From positions 458,559 through 522,558 of the forward strand of contig NW_026251722.1 of assembly GCF_025024155.1 (NCBI RefSeq): DNA of 64,000 bases. The letters are read 5' to 3'. The translations under genes were made by a program, and so were the position numbers. The notes under the pieces are model-generated. The model was not told the DNA's origin and made no database searches. It was given only the letters and a program-made list of their open reading frames with translations. Each line of letters opens with the position of its first letter. Within the stretch, counting starts at the first letter, position 1. This DNA comes from Gamsiella multidivaricata (lineage: Eukaryota > Mortierellomycota > Mortierellomycetes > Mortierellales > Mortierellaceae). Shown in pieces: positions 43,501 through 55,641 of this stretch.

Positions 43501-46500
43501 TAATGATCGTATCACACACACCTACCCCAAAGGAAAAATTCCACCAAAAGATTGGGATGGTAGTCGACAAGAGGGCCATGCATTGAGGAAAGGGCTTGAT
43601 GAAGCGTAGGTGCAACACTAATGTCTTCGAATCCCGGCGCGACAGTCATGTAGTCCTCGCTGAGCCATTTGCTGTATAAAAGCATTGTGCCTCCAGCGCC
43701 GACCGATAGTGTGCCCATGTCGAGCCAGGCAATAGCCGAGATCGGGTGGTTGATAAACGACGGAATGTTGATATCGAGAAAACGCATCCAGATCGGAGGG
43801 CTGGTCACAGTTTCTGTGCGCTGCTGTGCATACATGGATACTGTGTTTCTGAATGCCACAGCAAGATTATGTCTTGCATCCGCCGTGACCATCCAATCCA
43901 AGTCGTAAATGGGCGCAAGTCCAGGGAACAGCATCTCCAAACGACCTGTCGCTCTTCCGCCGACTGAGCCCCATATTTCCAAATCGCATGTTCCATTTGT
44001 GTTCTCATAGACTGTCAAGAAAACCAGACACGATGAAGGTCAATATGTATAATTCACATCGAGGTTCTATCGTCATTTCACAATATAGTCATTTTTCATA
44101 CCTATGGCAAGCTTTCCATTAGCTCCACACTGAAAGAACTTTAGATTGTCTTTTGTTGGAATGCGTTCTGCCCTCTGCCAAAGCCGCTCGCCTTTGTGGA
44201 GGTGAAAGTCGTGTCTGCACTCCCAGTAAGATATATTAGTCTGCTCCTTTGAATATGTAGCAAAGACATTGACGTGTGTCGAATGAAGCGACTTCGGCAG
44301 CGTGCCTGCAAAGGATTCCACTGCGATGGCATGTGAGATTGGCGATGGAGGAAGGTGCTCTTTGGAGAAAAGTATTGGTCGCCCGCCATCAGTTCGCTGC
44401 CATGTGAACACAGTGTTCTCTTTTGCACTGAAGCCCAGAACATAACGTCGCCATGAGACGTCAGTTGTCTTTCCTGAAGGTCCAGTGATTTCGATTAGGA
44501 ATGGGATTTCAAAAGAGTCCAGAAGGATAAGCGGATAGCTGGGGTCATAATTCGGCAAATCAAGTGCTTCTGTGCATTCTGCATTTTCCTGTGCAGTATA
44601 AAGCGTGACCCGTTGGCCATCGTAGACCATAAAGGAGCCTCCTATTCACCAACAATCATGAAGAAGAGATGCGACATCAGTACTAGTAGCAACGTATTTC
44701 TAGAGCGCAAAGAATATAAGCGATTGCAACGTACCTTCCCACGCTGGCGTTACTAGCTGAACATTTCGTGCGCGGACTGGAAGCGATCCTATCTCCACCA
44801 GACCAGCAGCTACCCTATGGCCAAACTATGGTGGGCATTAGTTTTCAAACAAGACAAAGCAACACCAACAATATCCTCCAGTATTGATATTACTCTTGGT
44901 GTCTTTAGCTTCCAAAGCGAAATATCGCCTAGGTCTCCCAGAGATATAAAGCAAAGCTGCCGATGGTCCTTTACGATGGCCGTGATGCGGCTTTGCTGAC
45001 CCGTCCACGATTGCCTCAGACTGAGCCCAGCCAAAGTGTTGCCGTTATCGAACAACTCCATCATATTGATTGAGAAGCAGCTGACGCGCCCTTCGTAACT
45101 TTGGCCAACAATAATAACATCCGCTGGCGAACCTAGAGGAGAAAAGATTTACAGCGTCAGCTACTATGCTTGCAGGCCAGTTGGAACAACAAAGACTATT
45201 TTCTGTATATAGTATGATACCTCTGGATCGTGCCAAAGCTGTGTCATGATAAGCAATGATATTCCTCATGAAAAACGACGTTTCTTGAGAACTAACCGCC
45301 TGAGATATACGCAGCACTAAGAGCACGCGGGGCAATCGCTGCGGGACTTGTCCAAGATTCTATCCCGAGATGAATATCTGGCCCATTAGTTCCTCGGCTG
45401 CTACATTACAGCGCATGACTGTATCCGATGTGATATGACATACCTGTACGCCCCATATGATCATGGAGCCGTCGTCTTGAACCTGGAAGAAGAGATCAGA
45501 GGTATCTCTGACTAGCTCCTTCAATTTTCTCAGTCGAATACTGTTCGCATCGTTGTTCTTCTCAACCGTCTTGCTAGCAGCGTACTCTACTGCCATTGCA
45601 AACTCCATGCCGTCGAGCGCGTGAATCGGATATTGAATAGCAGACTGTTGTTGAGATACGAGCCATTGATTGGGGTCGATAATGGCACATATTGACATCG
45701 ATTCCGGCTGAAGAAGGATAAGGGGTGACCAGATACGACATATTCCGTCCCGCGCCATGGTGAACAGCACATTGATAGGAGAATCTGGAGATCTGTATAG
45801 GGAGCATGCAGGTGTTCATTCTGGTCAGGCCGCTTCAGTCTTTCCATATGCAGAATTTGGTCCGGAATATCAGATATGGAGCACTTGCGTTGAATTAGTC
45901 TTTTCTTTGCGCCATGAGAAGTTCGTTACAGCTCGCGGATGTGGCAAATAAAGGAACCCAAAGTTCAAATCCTCATCTATTATGGAAACGAAATCGCTGG
46001 CAATTAGATGCTTATGTTGATCACGACCGTACACTTGATTGAACACGTCTCTGGACGTTACCTGGTAGTTGATGCCAGATCTTAATCAGGCGGTCGTTCT
46101 AGAGTCATTAAACAGCATTAACATAAATCCAATGCACGAAGAATTTGTTCCTGTGTTGATGCGACTTTCTGACGATATCCTGATTAGCATAGGATAGTAT
46201 ACCTTTGCCATGGATGCGAATAGTTTTCCGTCGGGCGAGAATTGAATGAGATCAATACATAAACCCTGCCTATGACAGACCGTTGAGCACATGCGTTGTC
46301 AGCTGTTATGACCAAGCACTGGTGGCCATTATCTGGAGAAGAACACCCATAAATCACGCCATCATTACTACCTCTGCTGCCATTGTTGAGTCCACTGTCC
46401 ATCCTGCTGTGCCCATAGTGTAAGATGGTCGCCTCCGGTCAAGAGATAGCCTGTAAATAGCAGAAGGATCATCAGTCATTTGACCAATTTGTCTCAAGAA

Positions 46501-47265
46501 GCTTTCTTTCTCGGCCGACCTCATTGAACGAACGGTGCATCGGAACTGGTTATTACCATCGTTTCTCCAAGCAAGTGAGGCTACGCCTTCGCAGTTCAGG
46601 GTCGCATGTAAGGACCATGATTCGATCTAGAGTGGATACAGATTTGGCCACGGTCAGAATATCACTGGGAGCGTGGAAACGAATGATTATGCGTACTCAA
46701 GTAATAGTCCTGGTCTGTCCCCCAATACCTTCTCGCCCTCTCTGACTTGGTTCGTGGGCGCGTAGACAAGTACATGATGTTCAGTCGTGACTGCAATCTA
46801 CGCGAAGAATGCGGGGTAGACGAGATTTTAGCGTCAGAGACAGGTGCGAAAAAAAAAAGCGCTTGTGCTAACTGGGTTCTAATAACGGAACGGGCAACAA
46901 GCGAACCAAAGAAGTCGTTCGAGAATGAAGTTTAGGCACATGCCTTTCCGTCGAATTCAGACATGACCACGGCCGACACGATCTGATTCTGTCTTTCCTT
47001 GGAGTCACTCTGCAGAAATAGGATTTGAATGGGTTTGAAGGACGCATCGCAAACGACGATCGAATCTGTTGCCGCGTACAGCTATACCAGCGAGAGAGTT
47101 GTCGGTATTTAGTGAAAGTGATATCTCGAGTGAACAAACGTATCAGTCGATACTGGCAGTTGGAAGCAAGAGTCGTACAATGTATCGTCCCGAGTTGTAC
47201 CCGACAGCATTGATGCTCTGCAAGGACGCGCTTGTCTTTCCTGGACAGACTTGTTGAAGCAGCAT
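37583..47265 (-). CDS. RAV1: Rav1/rabconnectin-3 (DMXL) homologue, RAVE complex subunit
   Basis: A very intron-rich gene of more than 20 exons. The first (47179-47265) encodes MLLQQVCPGKTSASLQSINA. The next (46944-47081) begins LYAATDSIVVCDASFKP, the start of a WD40 propeller. The hallmark Rav1p_C region is at about 42110-42400 (LFYIAMRKKKLLVGLWRTSH; RTAALKNAFALLGKQRFGRD). A Gly/Phe-rich tandem repeat follows at 40845-41316. C-terminal WD repeats include VHFDSYGQKFGATDVKGDMH, LNCHDKIARDFAFLGSSSVV and DRGGYSLAFSKRHQLLVSGG. The last exon reads VKAYGVSQIVATDDYYYTCG and ends RKVNHST, TAG at 37583-37585. Rav1 is the scaffold of RAVE, which reassembles the vacuolar/endosomal V-ATPase. Exon borders in the middle were not all fixed, so the total length is not given. 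One intron (about 46794-46943) appears to use a GC donor. Confidence 0.88.
40845..41316 (-). repeat. Imperfect protein-coding tandem repeat in Rav1, four copies
   Basis: Four units of roughly 45-55 residues each begin with (S/T)-hydrophobic-MGG(F/S)(K/R) and end with (D)(S/T)G-x-(L/F)-x-F-x-x-F: SFMGGFRSG/LDTGVLHFDDF, SLMGGFKST/FDSGTFDFSNF, SLMGGSKPA/VDSGVLDFESF, TLMGGFKSP/IDSGALDFDAF. They lie in one long exon between the Rav1 core and the C-terminal WD repeats. DNA identity is only moderate, so the duplication is not very recent. Confidence 0.85.
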
Positions 47266-47977
47266 TGTTCTCAGGCTGGACACTGGAAGAAACGAGATCT
47301 GTTTTTCGTGTGGAAGGTGATGGTACAGGTATGGTTGAGTTGTGGCTAAGGGATTCGTTAACAGGAAGAGGGAAGAGGATGAGTCTGATTTCTAGGTGAA
47401 CAGGTGGAAGGGCAAGAACAATAGTCGAGTCGACAGGACAGACACACGCAAGTAGAGACCGCAAGCAATTGGCCACTTTGGAGGGACTGCCTATTGGTGC
47501 TGGCCCATGCAGCACAATTAGGTTCTTCAGAGAAATTGACTTCCAGGGACAAATGTTTGAATAAAGAGTGTGCGGCCTTATCCCACCTTGTCGTCGCCGT
47601 CAAACCCCACCCCATTGGCATTGGCATTCGCATTCCAAGGTGTTTTTTTGCTGGGATATACCCGGAGCAGTTGAGGAGGCACTTTTTCAAAGTGGCACAT
47701 TTATTTGCGCACAAGACCGTGGGGATCAAGTCATCTCACGTTGGACAAGGACCACAAGGACCTCAAAGGAGCCTCTACTCGGTCACAAAAAGGGGCATGA
47801 GCAAGCATGAAGCTGACCGATAAGATGCTCACCTCCTCTCTGTTTCTTCCAGTTTGTTTTTCCTCTTCTTCTTCTTTTTTCACATCCTTCTTTGTCTCTT
47901 ATCTTGTTCTCCTCCCCCACCTTCATTGTATATATTCCCTTTAACGAATTGCAACGCAACCAAGTAACGAAAGTAAA
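47266..47977. promoter_or_regulatory. Divergent promoter region of Rav1 and the Vnx1-like exchanger
   Basis: About 710 bp between divergent start codons, with CT-rich sequence (CTTCTTCTTCTTTTTT-like) 100-150 bp upstream of the exchanger. Frames inside are short and overlap the Rav1 leader. Promoter function is inferred from position. Confidence 0.5.
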
Positions 47978-50900
47978 ATGTCCCACTCAAGGGCCAATAA
48001 CGAAAGCGCCGATCTGGAGCACCTCGAACTGAGTGAGGAAGTCGTCGGTGCCTCGTTCGACGACATGCGGTCAGAGCCATCCTCAGAAGCCTTGCTAATC
48101 GACCCTAAACGCGTCTCCGTCAGCTCCGTGAACTCTGCAGGCTCGAGCTCGACTGTCAAATATCATCCATCAACTCCCCAAGAGACAACCTCTGCATCGT
48201 ATACACGACCTTCCGTCAACAGACATGCCTCCGCCAGTTCGGTGGCGTCGACCCCGGGTTCACGACGACCAAAGTCATCACCTTCCTACAGACATTCAAC
48301 TGCCGGCACTCCTTTGTCCTCCTCGTACTCCAGTCGACGACGCCGATCGCATGCGAGCAGACCTGAATCGACGCGGTCCTCTGTCCGCCATCGAAATCGG
48401 TCTTCAGATATTGAGGAGGAAGATGAAAGTCCTGATGGCGACTCTGACGATCATTTTGTAGGATCACGCCCCAGCTACAGCAATATGAGACGTATTAGCT
48501 CCAGACGGTCGGTCCGACTCCATCCCGATGACGAGTATGATGTGCGCTCGTTCGACGGCCGTGAGCCGTCCTTCCATTCTGGCGATCAAAACGACGAGGA
48601 AGAGAGCGACCTCGAGCCGTTGACACTCAAAGACAGACAGGAGGTAAAGCTGAGCAAAATGGGTCATGTCGTCATGTTCCTGAGCCGTGGCTCACTTTCC
48701 CCTTTTTTTAATGTTAATGCGGCACAAGAATATGAACACATGGCTGCTGGCATTCCCTCTCACGAGTCGGTGCTAATACGACCACCGACATGGGTCCCCC
48801 TCCATATCATCACTGCCCCTTTTTTATTTGAGCTATAAAGCTCTCGTGATGCTTTTGTGCGCTGCATGTCTTATATAATATCGCGTATAGTTTAGCCAGT
48901 CCCTTGTGATCTTTGTCTGCGGAATACCCCTGTCCCTGATAGGAGCATCCGATCTCTTTTTTTACTCGTGGCCCGTCGTCACTTCAAGGCCTTTGGCAAC
49001 CTAACACATTGCACTGTCTTCTCTATTGAAAATAGACAATCAACCAAACGCATCCCTTCGGTTTGCCCCTTTGGAAGCCCGCCCTGTACAAGAAGACACG
49101 CTCTGTCACCCAGCGCGCAGACTCGGCCCTGCATTCTCAGCCATCGTCCGATCTTTACCTATCACTCGGGAATGTGCTCTGGACCCTTGTCTTTGGATGG
49201 TGGCTGGCACTGATCTGTTTCATCGTTGCCATCGTGCTCTTCCTGACACCTTTCGGCGGCAGCGACTACGGAGGCGTGGTTCTGGGCCTCAGCTATTATC
49301 TCCTGTGGCCCTTTGGGCAATACGTCGAACGGGAGCTGTATCCGGGAGAGGCCAAGACAGATGGAGTGCATTTCTCAGATGCTAGCACACATCAGCGTGC
49401 CAGCAACAGCAACAGCAGTAGTTATGGGCACAATCACGCCAATGGAAGCACCAACACAAACGGACGACTTAGCTATCTTTCACCTTCAGGGGAGACACGA
49501 CCACTGCTCCCCCGAAGCAGTTCGGTATTGGATCGAGAACGCACCCGTCCACGCTTTTCGCTCGCTAAAGCCATCAGGAACTGGCCACGGAGAACAGCCC
49601 AGCTTGGACTCGGTGGGATCGTCTACTACGCTTTTTATTTCCTTCTGATCGGTTAGTCCAATAACTCGATATGGATTACTGTTTTCTCGACAAAAGGAAT
49701 ATCCATCATTCTTCTGTACTCAACTCTGACAAACTGATTTTGATCATTTTTATAGGGCCATTGCATTTGTTCGTTTCGTGTCTGTGCTGGTTCATGGTGA
49801 TTTCGATCCCCATGGGCAAACTGACCTTTGTTCTAGCAACCCACCTTCACCAGCATCCACTTCGTCTCCGCTTCAAGCGAGGCAGCTCGCTCAGCCTGTC
49901 GGCGCAGAACACCGAGATCCTTCTCTGTACCTATGATGCCATTGGATTCCAGTATTACAAGTACACTTACGACGGAACCAATATCATCTTTATCAATTTG
50001 TTGCCGATCGTCCTCTTCACGATCTTGGACGAGTATGTGCTGACCCATGTTCTGGGCCACGATTCCTGGCTCACCTCTCCGGCCGTCATTTTCTGTCTTG
50101 GACTGTCCTCTGTGATCCCCTTGTCCTACTTTATCGGAATGGCTGTGTCCTCTATCTCGGCGCAGTCATCCCTGGGGATGGGCGCCGTTATCAATGCGAC
50201 ATTCGGTTCCATTATTGAGATCATCCTTTACACTGTGGCATTGTCACAAGGCAAAGGCTCGATCACAGAGGGTGCTTTGATTGGAAGCTTCCTTGCTGGT
50301 CTGCTGCTCATGCCCGGTGTCAGTATGATGAGCGGCGCTGTCAAGAAAAAGGAACAAAAGTTCAACGCCAAGAGTGCTGGTAAGCCTTGTACAGCACGAC
50401 CGATAATTTGTAATGTCATCCTTGTTTCTAACAGCCTGTATTATGTCTAATGTTTGATAGGTGTCACCGCGACAATGCTCATCATGTCCCTTATTGGAGT
50501 CTTGACACCCACACTGTTTTATAATATTCACGGGCGGGTAAGGAGGATAAAGATACAACAATTGTGAAACAAATCCAACTTTTTTTTTTTATGCACTGAC
50601 TCTGGATATTTCCATGGGATTATAGTTTGAGTTGCGTTGCACTCCTTGCCCTGAGTCGGAGCTGTTGAACGCCGATGCATCTTGCCAGCGCTGCTACCAC
50701 TACCAACCCAATCCGACCAACGATGCCTTTTTCCAAAAGAATGTTAAGCCGCTTATGTACTTTTGCTGCATCATCCTTCCGTCCGCCTATCTGATTGGTA
50801 TCTGGTTCTCGCTCAGGACACACGTCAAGCAAATCTGGCAGGACCCTCAGCCACGCTCCGTCCGCGACTCCTCGATCTACAAAAAGCTGCTCCCAATGCA

Positions 50901-51856
50901 CATCCTGCAGCAGTTTCTTCACTATGGCACTGGAACTCTCCATCCAGCCAACAATGGAGCCAATGGAAACAGACCACATTCAGGAGGGGACGACGCCGAG
51001 ATGGGAAGGTTCGCCCCTTCAAATTCTGGACTTTCAACTGCAAACTACCACTCAACGTCCATGAACGGTGGACTTGAAGAGAGACGTCCCCCTCATTCAG
51101 CTTCCGAAGCGCAAGAGGCTGGAACTGGAGCTGGTATTCATCCAGCGGCTCAGGGTCTGTTCAACACCCTCTCTGTGGGACACGATGCACTCAAGAGCGA
51201 CCACGGAGATGACGAGGATGACGAGGACGAAGCCCACGGTGGACACGACTCGCCCAACTGGTCTAAAGCAAAGAGCGCCACGGTCCTGCTCGGATGCACT
51301 GTTCTTTACTCCATCATTGCAGGTAAGAAGTGCTTTGTGACATACATAGATGTGATATTACAACAAAGGCAATTCCTAACAGAAGTTTTTTCCGCTGTTG
51401 ATAGAAATTCTGGTGGACAGCGTGGACGCAGTATCCTCGATTGACGGAAAGTTGCTGGGCTTGACCTTGTTTGCGCTCGTCCCCAATGTGACCGAGTTCA
51501 TGAATGCGATCTCTTTTGCCATGTACGGCAACATTGCGCTCTCGATGGAGATCGGATCTGCGTATGCACTGCAAGTGTGTCTGATCCAGATCCCCGCTAT
51601 GGTCGCGGTTTCGGCGTGGCTGAGTCATGGAACGACCTTGGCATCGAACTATACCTTCAACTTGGTCTTCCCTCGATGGGACGTCATTTCGATGCTCTTC
51701 TCCGTGTTCTTGCTTACCTACACTTATATCGAGGGCAAGAGCAACTATTTCAAGGGCAGCATTTTGATTCTGAGTTACTTTGTACTCATGGCAGGCTTTG
51801 TGTACGCCCCTATCTCACCAGGTTCTGGCGGGGTGGACTTTAAAGACCTCCTATAG
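47978..51856 (+). CDS. VNX1: Vacuolar cation/proton exchanger, Vnx1-like (CaCA superfamily)
   Basis: Six exons (47978-48643, 49036-49651, 49756-50379, 50461-50537, 50626-51322, 51405-51856) sum to 1,043 residues. A 220-residue hydrophilic, Ser/Arg-rich N-terminus is followed by LPLWKPALYKKTRSV and 11-13 membrane spans. The two exchanger repeats show the ion-binding helices: SLGMGAVINATFGSIIEIIL and FALVPNVTEFMNAISFAMYG, each with the conserved acidic residue. A cytosolic loop between them is Asp/Glu/His-rich (DHGDDEDDEDEAHGGHD), and CTPCPESELLNADASCQRCY precedes it. Length, long N-terminus and CPxC-type lumenal segment fit the fungal Vnx1 branch, low-affinity K+(Na+)/H+ antiporters of the vacuole, rather than the 400-residue Vcx1 type. 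It ends SPGSGGVDFKDLL. Substrate choice between Ca2+ and monovalent ions is by family similarity only. Confidence 0.88.
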
Positions 51857-52740
51857 ATCTCGTACTTTTGGTTATTGTTAATTTTTTCTATTTATAAAGT
51901 CTTCAATGGATTGCTTGATGAAATTCGTACATGGATTCTGTAAAATGGTACGAAGTAACGGAGGATCATTCCTTCTTCAATTCGCGGCCAGAGACACATC
52001 TGGATCATGAGTACTAGTGTCCTTGCTCAGGGTAAGGTTTCGTGTACCTATTATAAGCCTGTGCACCGAAGTCGCCCTGGCGTAATCTCGAGTCGTTTCT
52101 CCGTAACGTGCTGAACAGAGGTGAGAAACTTGATGATCAATGCAGCATGGATCCTTCAGTCCCCTTTTTTTTTTCCCGGCAGGCATCGATCATTCCGGAT
52201 GAATCAATGAATCAATGAATAGAAGCGAGGTATCGCTCCTTCAATAGTAGTAGTAACTGTGTATATTGAATTGATTACAGAAATGACAGACCTACGTACG
52301 CGAGGGATGTATTTGCTCATGTACGAGGCGATCGGCCCATCCTTGATTTTGTAAACCTTTGAAAAAAGCAAGGAAATGGAGAAGTTAAAAAAGTCTTTGG
52401 AACAAGAGAATGGAGCGATAAGAGATCAAAAATTGTGGCTGAGTTTAGCCGTTTGTGTAACCTTAAAAATAAAAGGCGCGATGCCACAGAGACTTCCTTT
52501 TCTGGCACACGCGTCCGTCCCAAGTCAACATTTTTTTTTTTTTTTTTTTTTTTTTTAATAAGAAATCAAGCGATCATGAGCGCATTTTTATTTCTTCAAG
52601 TCTATGGTACAGAGGTAAATACAAGGTGCTTTCGCCAAAAAAAGACAAAATCGTCCCACACTTCAATGAAATTGCCATGCCATAATCAACGTGGCGCGCA
52701 TACACACATACACACACATACCATCCCTAGCATCTTGATT
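51857..52740. other. Intergenic between two convergent genes
   Basis: AT-rich, with ATCAATGAATCAATGAAT near 52200, poly-T at about 52531-52556 and CA repeats at about 52701-52721. No coding signal seen. Confidence 0.55.
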
Positions 52741-55641
52741 TCACCATTCGCAGACACCTCCTCCGAGGCATCCTCCCGAGCACACGTTCGTCTTGGCAAT
52801 TGAACTCGACCCTTTCGCGTGTTGTCTGGTCGTATTCGCTGTCGATGACGATTCCGGAAAGAAGGACCGTCCAGTTCTCTGGCGTTCGATCACAGGCCAG
52901 TATGACTGTCCGCCCTTGCACATCCTCATCCCGGAACTCCATAGCGGTTGCTGAGATGGTCCCGACGGCGTCGACGGTGTCGTGGGTGAGGGCAAAGCAG
53001 AATCCAATCCTGACATACTCAACTCACATTCGAAATCGGTCCTGACCACCGGTGGCAGATGTCCTGTCGTAGCTCCGGGAGGGGGCGCGGAGGAAGCCGC
53101 CTTGCCTGCCTCTTCGGCCTCGAGCTGCTCGCTAGCAGCCTTCCAGCAGGCAACTGAGCAGAATCGCACTCGTCTTACCACGGATGGATGTCCCAAGTAC
53201 GATTTGACGCGCACAGAACTGACCCACTCTTTGACATATGGTCCTCGACAGAGACCACAAGGTCGGGCACCTGGTTGAAGATAATCGATCACGGCTTCAG
53301 GTATACATCCGATCGGCAACGGTTCACTGTTGTGTAGCACTGTCCTAGCAGCCAGCTCCTTGAGGGACGGAAAATAGCTGGGCGTGAATATGACAGAGGA
53401 ATCAAGGCCCACAACAGGCGAGGCTATCGGCATCTGGCTCAGTAGGGCTTGATTCGAGGTATCTACAAGAGCGTCTAAAGCTGTGTTCTGTACAGATGTG
53501 GGAGTGGGAGAAGGAGCGGCCAATGGAAACTCGTTCGAAGGTAGCACTGAAGGAGTGGACAATGAGGTGCCTTCAAAGATGGAGGGCTCGGTCACTGCGG
53601 CCCTTGGAGATATCGCGGTCGTGATCATAGTGTTGGTACTGTTGCTGAGGGATGGATAGTCAAAAAACGAATCGATGTCCGAAATTACAGCCTCCATGTT
53701 GACCCTCGGCGTTGATGTGCCAGTTCCGGGGCCATAGGATTCCATCCACGAGCCCCCATGGGAGTTGCCATAGTCGCTACCGACTCTGTCAGCTTCGTTC
53801 AGGCTGCTGACAGATCCTGCGCGTGAGGGTGGTCTCGATGACAGTGCATGACGGGTATAATACAAATGATAATCAAGTCTTTCGTCCTGGTCCATCTCAT
53901 AGGCGCCTTCTCCTCCATGCCCTAGTCGAGGGGACTCTCTTCCGCCTGCCAGATTCGCCAGTGTCGGAGTGTGTGTTCCGGAGGAAGAGGTCGATGCTGC
54001 AGAGTTCAAAATGGCCCGTCTCGAAAGACTCTTGAGCACGGCGGCATACCGTTCCTCGTCGGGGTTATAGTTGACTCCCAGACCGCCAATCTCGCTGACA
54101 GGATTCCTACTTGCATCACAGTAGCCACGCGTGAATGGGTTTCCAGTGAGCAAAAGCGTTGTCTTTGTCAAAAAGTCCGCCACGTCGCCTGGGATGACAC
54201 ATAGCAGGTTCTCGCTCAGATCCAGTGTATCGAGCTGCTTGAGGTCTGCGATCTCTGTCGGCAAACTCGTCAGCTGATTGCGTCCCAGGTTCAGGCTTCG
54301 AAGCTCTTTGCAAAGGCCGATGGACTTGGGAATGGCCTCCAGCTTGTTATCGGACGCAGTCAATTGTCGTAAGTGTGAATGCACATGACCTATGTCTGCG
54401 GGTAGGAAGCACAGCTTGTTATGGCTCAGATCCAGCTCCCTGAGCGCAGACATGTGCTGGATGCAGTCGGCTGGGAACGCTGTCAAGAGGTTGCCACCAT
54501 AGACAGAGCCCATGGACAGTGACTCCAGCTTGTTGAGACGCGCGAGTGTGTGGGGCAGCGATGTGATTTGGTTCGCACAGAGTCGCAGAGTCTTGAGCTG
54601 AGCGAGGCTCGCACAGATCTGGGGTGGGACAGGACCTTCGATGCGATTCTGGGACATGATCAGCGCTTGAAGGTTCGTAAGCCGACAAAGCTCCATTGGG
54701 ATTTCCGTAAATTGATTGTGAGAGAGGTTGAGGTAGCTCAGATAAGGTACTAATGAAGTCATGTCTGCTGGCAGGGCCTCGAGCCGGTTTCTTGAGAGGT
54801 CGAGTTCGGTCAGATGAAGAAGGGGGCTCTGGAGCGTACACATGGTTCGGGGGTCAAGTGTTGGTAGCAAGTTCTGGAGATAGTGTTCCAGTTGCGAACA
54901 ATCGAGTCGTCTCCGACGCAGGATCAGAGATGTAACCGGCGCATGGGACTCACGTTCTTGTTCCTGGATAAATGTCGCAGGCGAGCTGGGCCGGACGACG
55001 TTGATATCAATGTGGCTCTTGTCAGACCGCTTGGACGTCCTTCTCTTGTTGACATGACGGCCAAGCGGCGCAAGGATTGGGTTATCGATACAAGCTTCGA
55101 TATCCATCACGTCTTCATCGGCCTCTGCTGCTCTTGTGCTCTTGTAGGCGGTTGTTTGAATGCCGATGATGTTACGAGTAGCGGGGTTGGAGGAGTCCTT
55201 GTTCTTGGCCATCAATGAACTGGAGAAAGATGCTGCGACGGAGGTCCCCCTTGTAGGTGATGGGCTTTGTGGAATTGTGCTGAAGGACGGGATAGGGGAA
55301 AGACAGGTTGACACTGTGGTGGATGATGGTGGATTTGGGGGATAAACAAGGGATGGTGATGACGGACAATCGCTGACATGCGCAAGATGTGTGGGTAGCG
55401 CTGAGGAGCTTCTGCAGCGGGTCTGGATGGTTTTTGGCAACGGTCGTGTATCGGGATCAGCTGTGGGGTTGGCACTCCTGTTGATGTGGGCGCCATGGCC
55501 GCAGTAGCTAGAGTTGCTGGTACTGTCCAGATCACCCTCCGCGTCGGCGTTATTGACGAGGGATGAGACAGACATGGCTGTGGTGCATACGCCTGGGAAG
55601 GTGTTCGAGTTGTTTGTGATGGGGAAGTAGATATCAGTCAT
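52741..55641 (-). CDS. Leucine-rich-repeat protein with C-terminal zinc-finger-like motif
   Basis: One open frame of 966 residues starting MTDIYFPITNNSNTF. A Ser/Pro-rich N-terminal third is followed by about nine leucine-rich repeats, such as LTELDLSRNRLEALPADMTS, LSYLNLSHNQFTEIPMELCR, LQALIMSQNRIEGPVPPQIC, LRSLNLGRNQLTSLPTEIAD and LDTLDLSENLLCVIPGDVAD, of the plant/Ras-suppressor type (LxxLPxxI). The GNPFTRGYC cap is followed by GGLGVNYNPDEERYAAVLKS. After a long disordered stretch comes RPCGLCRGPYVKEW with VRFCSVACWKAASEQL, a CxxC...CxxxC pattern that probably binds zinc. The LRR-plus-C-terminal-CxxC layout resembles fungal Sog2-like or LRRC58-like proteins, but I cannot choose. An intron near the 3' end is possible, since the last residues are low complexity (CSGGCLGGGVCEW). 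Confidence 0.78.
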   Translation of the reverse strand: MTDIYFPITNNSNTFPGVCTTAMSVSSLVNNADAEGDLDSTSNSSYCGHGAHINRSANPTADPDTRPLPKTIQTRCRSSSALPTHLAHVSDCPSSPSLVYPPNPPSSTTVSTCLSPIPSFSTIPQSPSPTRGTSVAASFSSSLMAKNKDSSNPATRNIIGIQTTAYKSTRAAEADEDVMDIEACIDNPILAPLGRHVNKRRTSKRSDKSHIDINVVRPSSPATFIQEQERESHAPVTSLILRRRRLDCSQLEHYLQNLLPTLDPRTMCTLQSPLLHLTELDLSRNRLEALPADMTSLVPYLSYLNLSHNQFTEIPMELCRLTNLQALIMSQNRIEGPVPPQICASLAQLKTLRLCANQITSLPHTLARLNKLESLSMGSVYGGNLLTAFPADCIQHMSALRELDLSHNKLCFLPADIGHVHSHLRQLTASDNKLEAIPKSIGLCKELRSLNLGRNQLTSLPTEIADLKQLDTLDLSENLLCVIPGDVADFLTKTTLLLTGNPFTRGYCDASRNPVSEIGGLGVNYNPDEERYAAVLKSLSRRAILNSAASTSSSGTHTPTLANLAGGRESPRLGHGGEGAYEMDQDERLDYHLYYTRHALSSRPPSRAGSVSSLNEADRVGSDYGNSHGGSWMESYGPGTGTSTPRVNMEAVISDIDSFFDYPSLSNSTNTMITTAISPRAAVTEPSIFEGTSLSTPSVLPSNEFPLAAPSPTPTSVQNTALDALVDTSNQALLSQMPIASPVVGLDSSVIFTPSYFPSLKELAARTVLHNSEPLPIGCIPEAVIDYLQPGARPCGLCRGPYVKEWVSSVRVKSYLGHPSVVRRVRFCSVACWKAASEQLEAEEAGKAASSAPPPGATTGHLPPVVRTDFECELSMSGLDSALPSPTTPSTPSGPSQQPLWSSGMRMCKGGQSYWPVIERQRTGRSFFPESSSTANTTRQHAKGSSSIAKTNVCSGGCLGGGVCEW

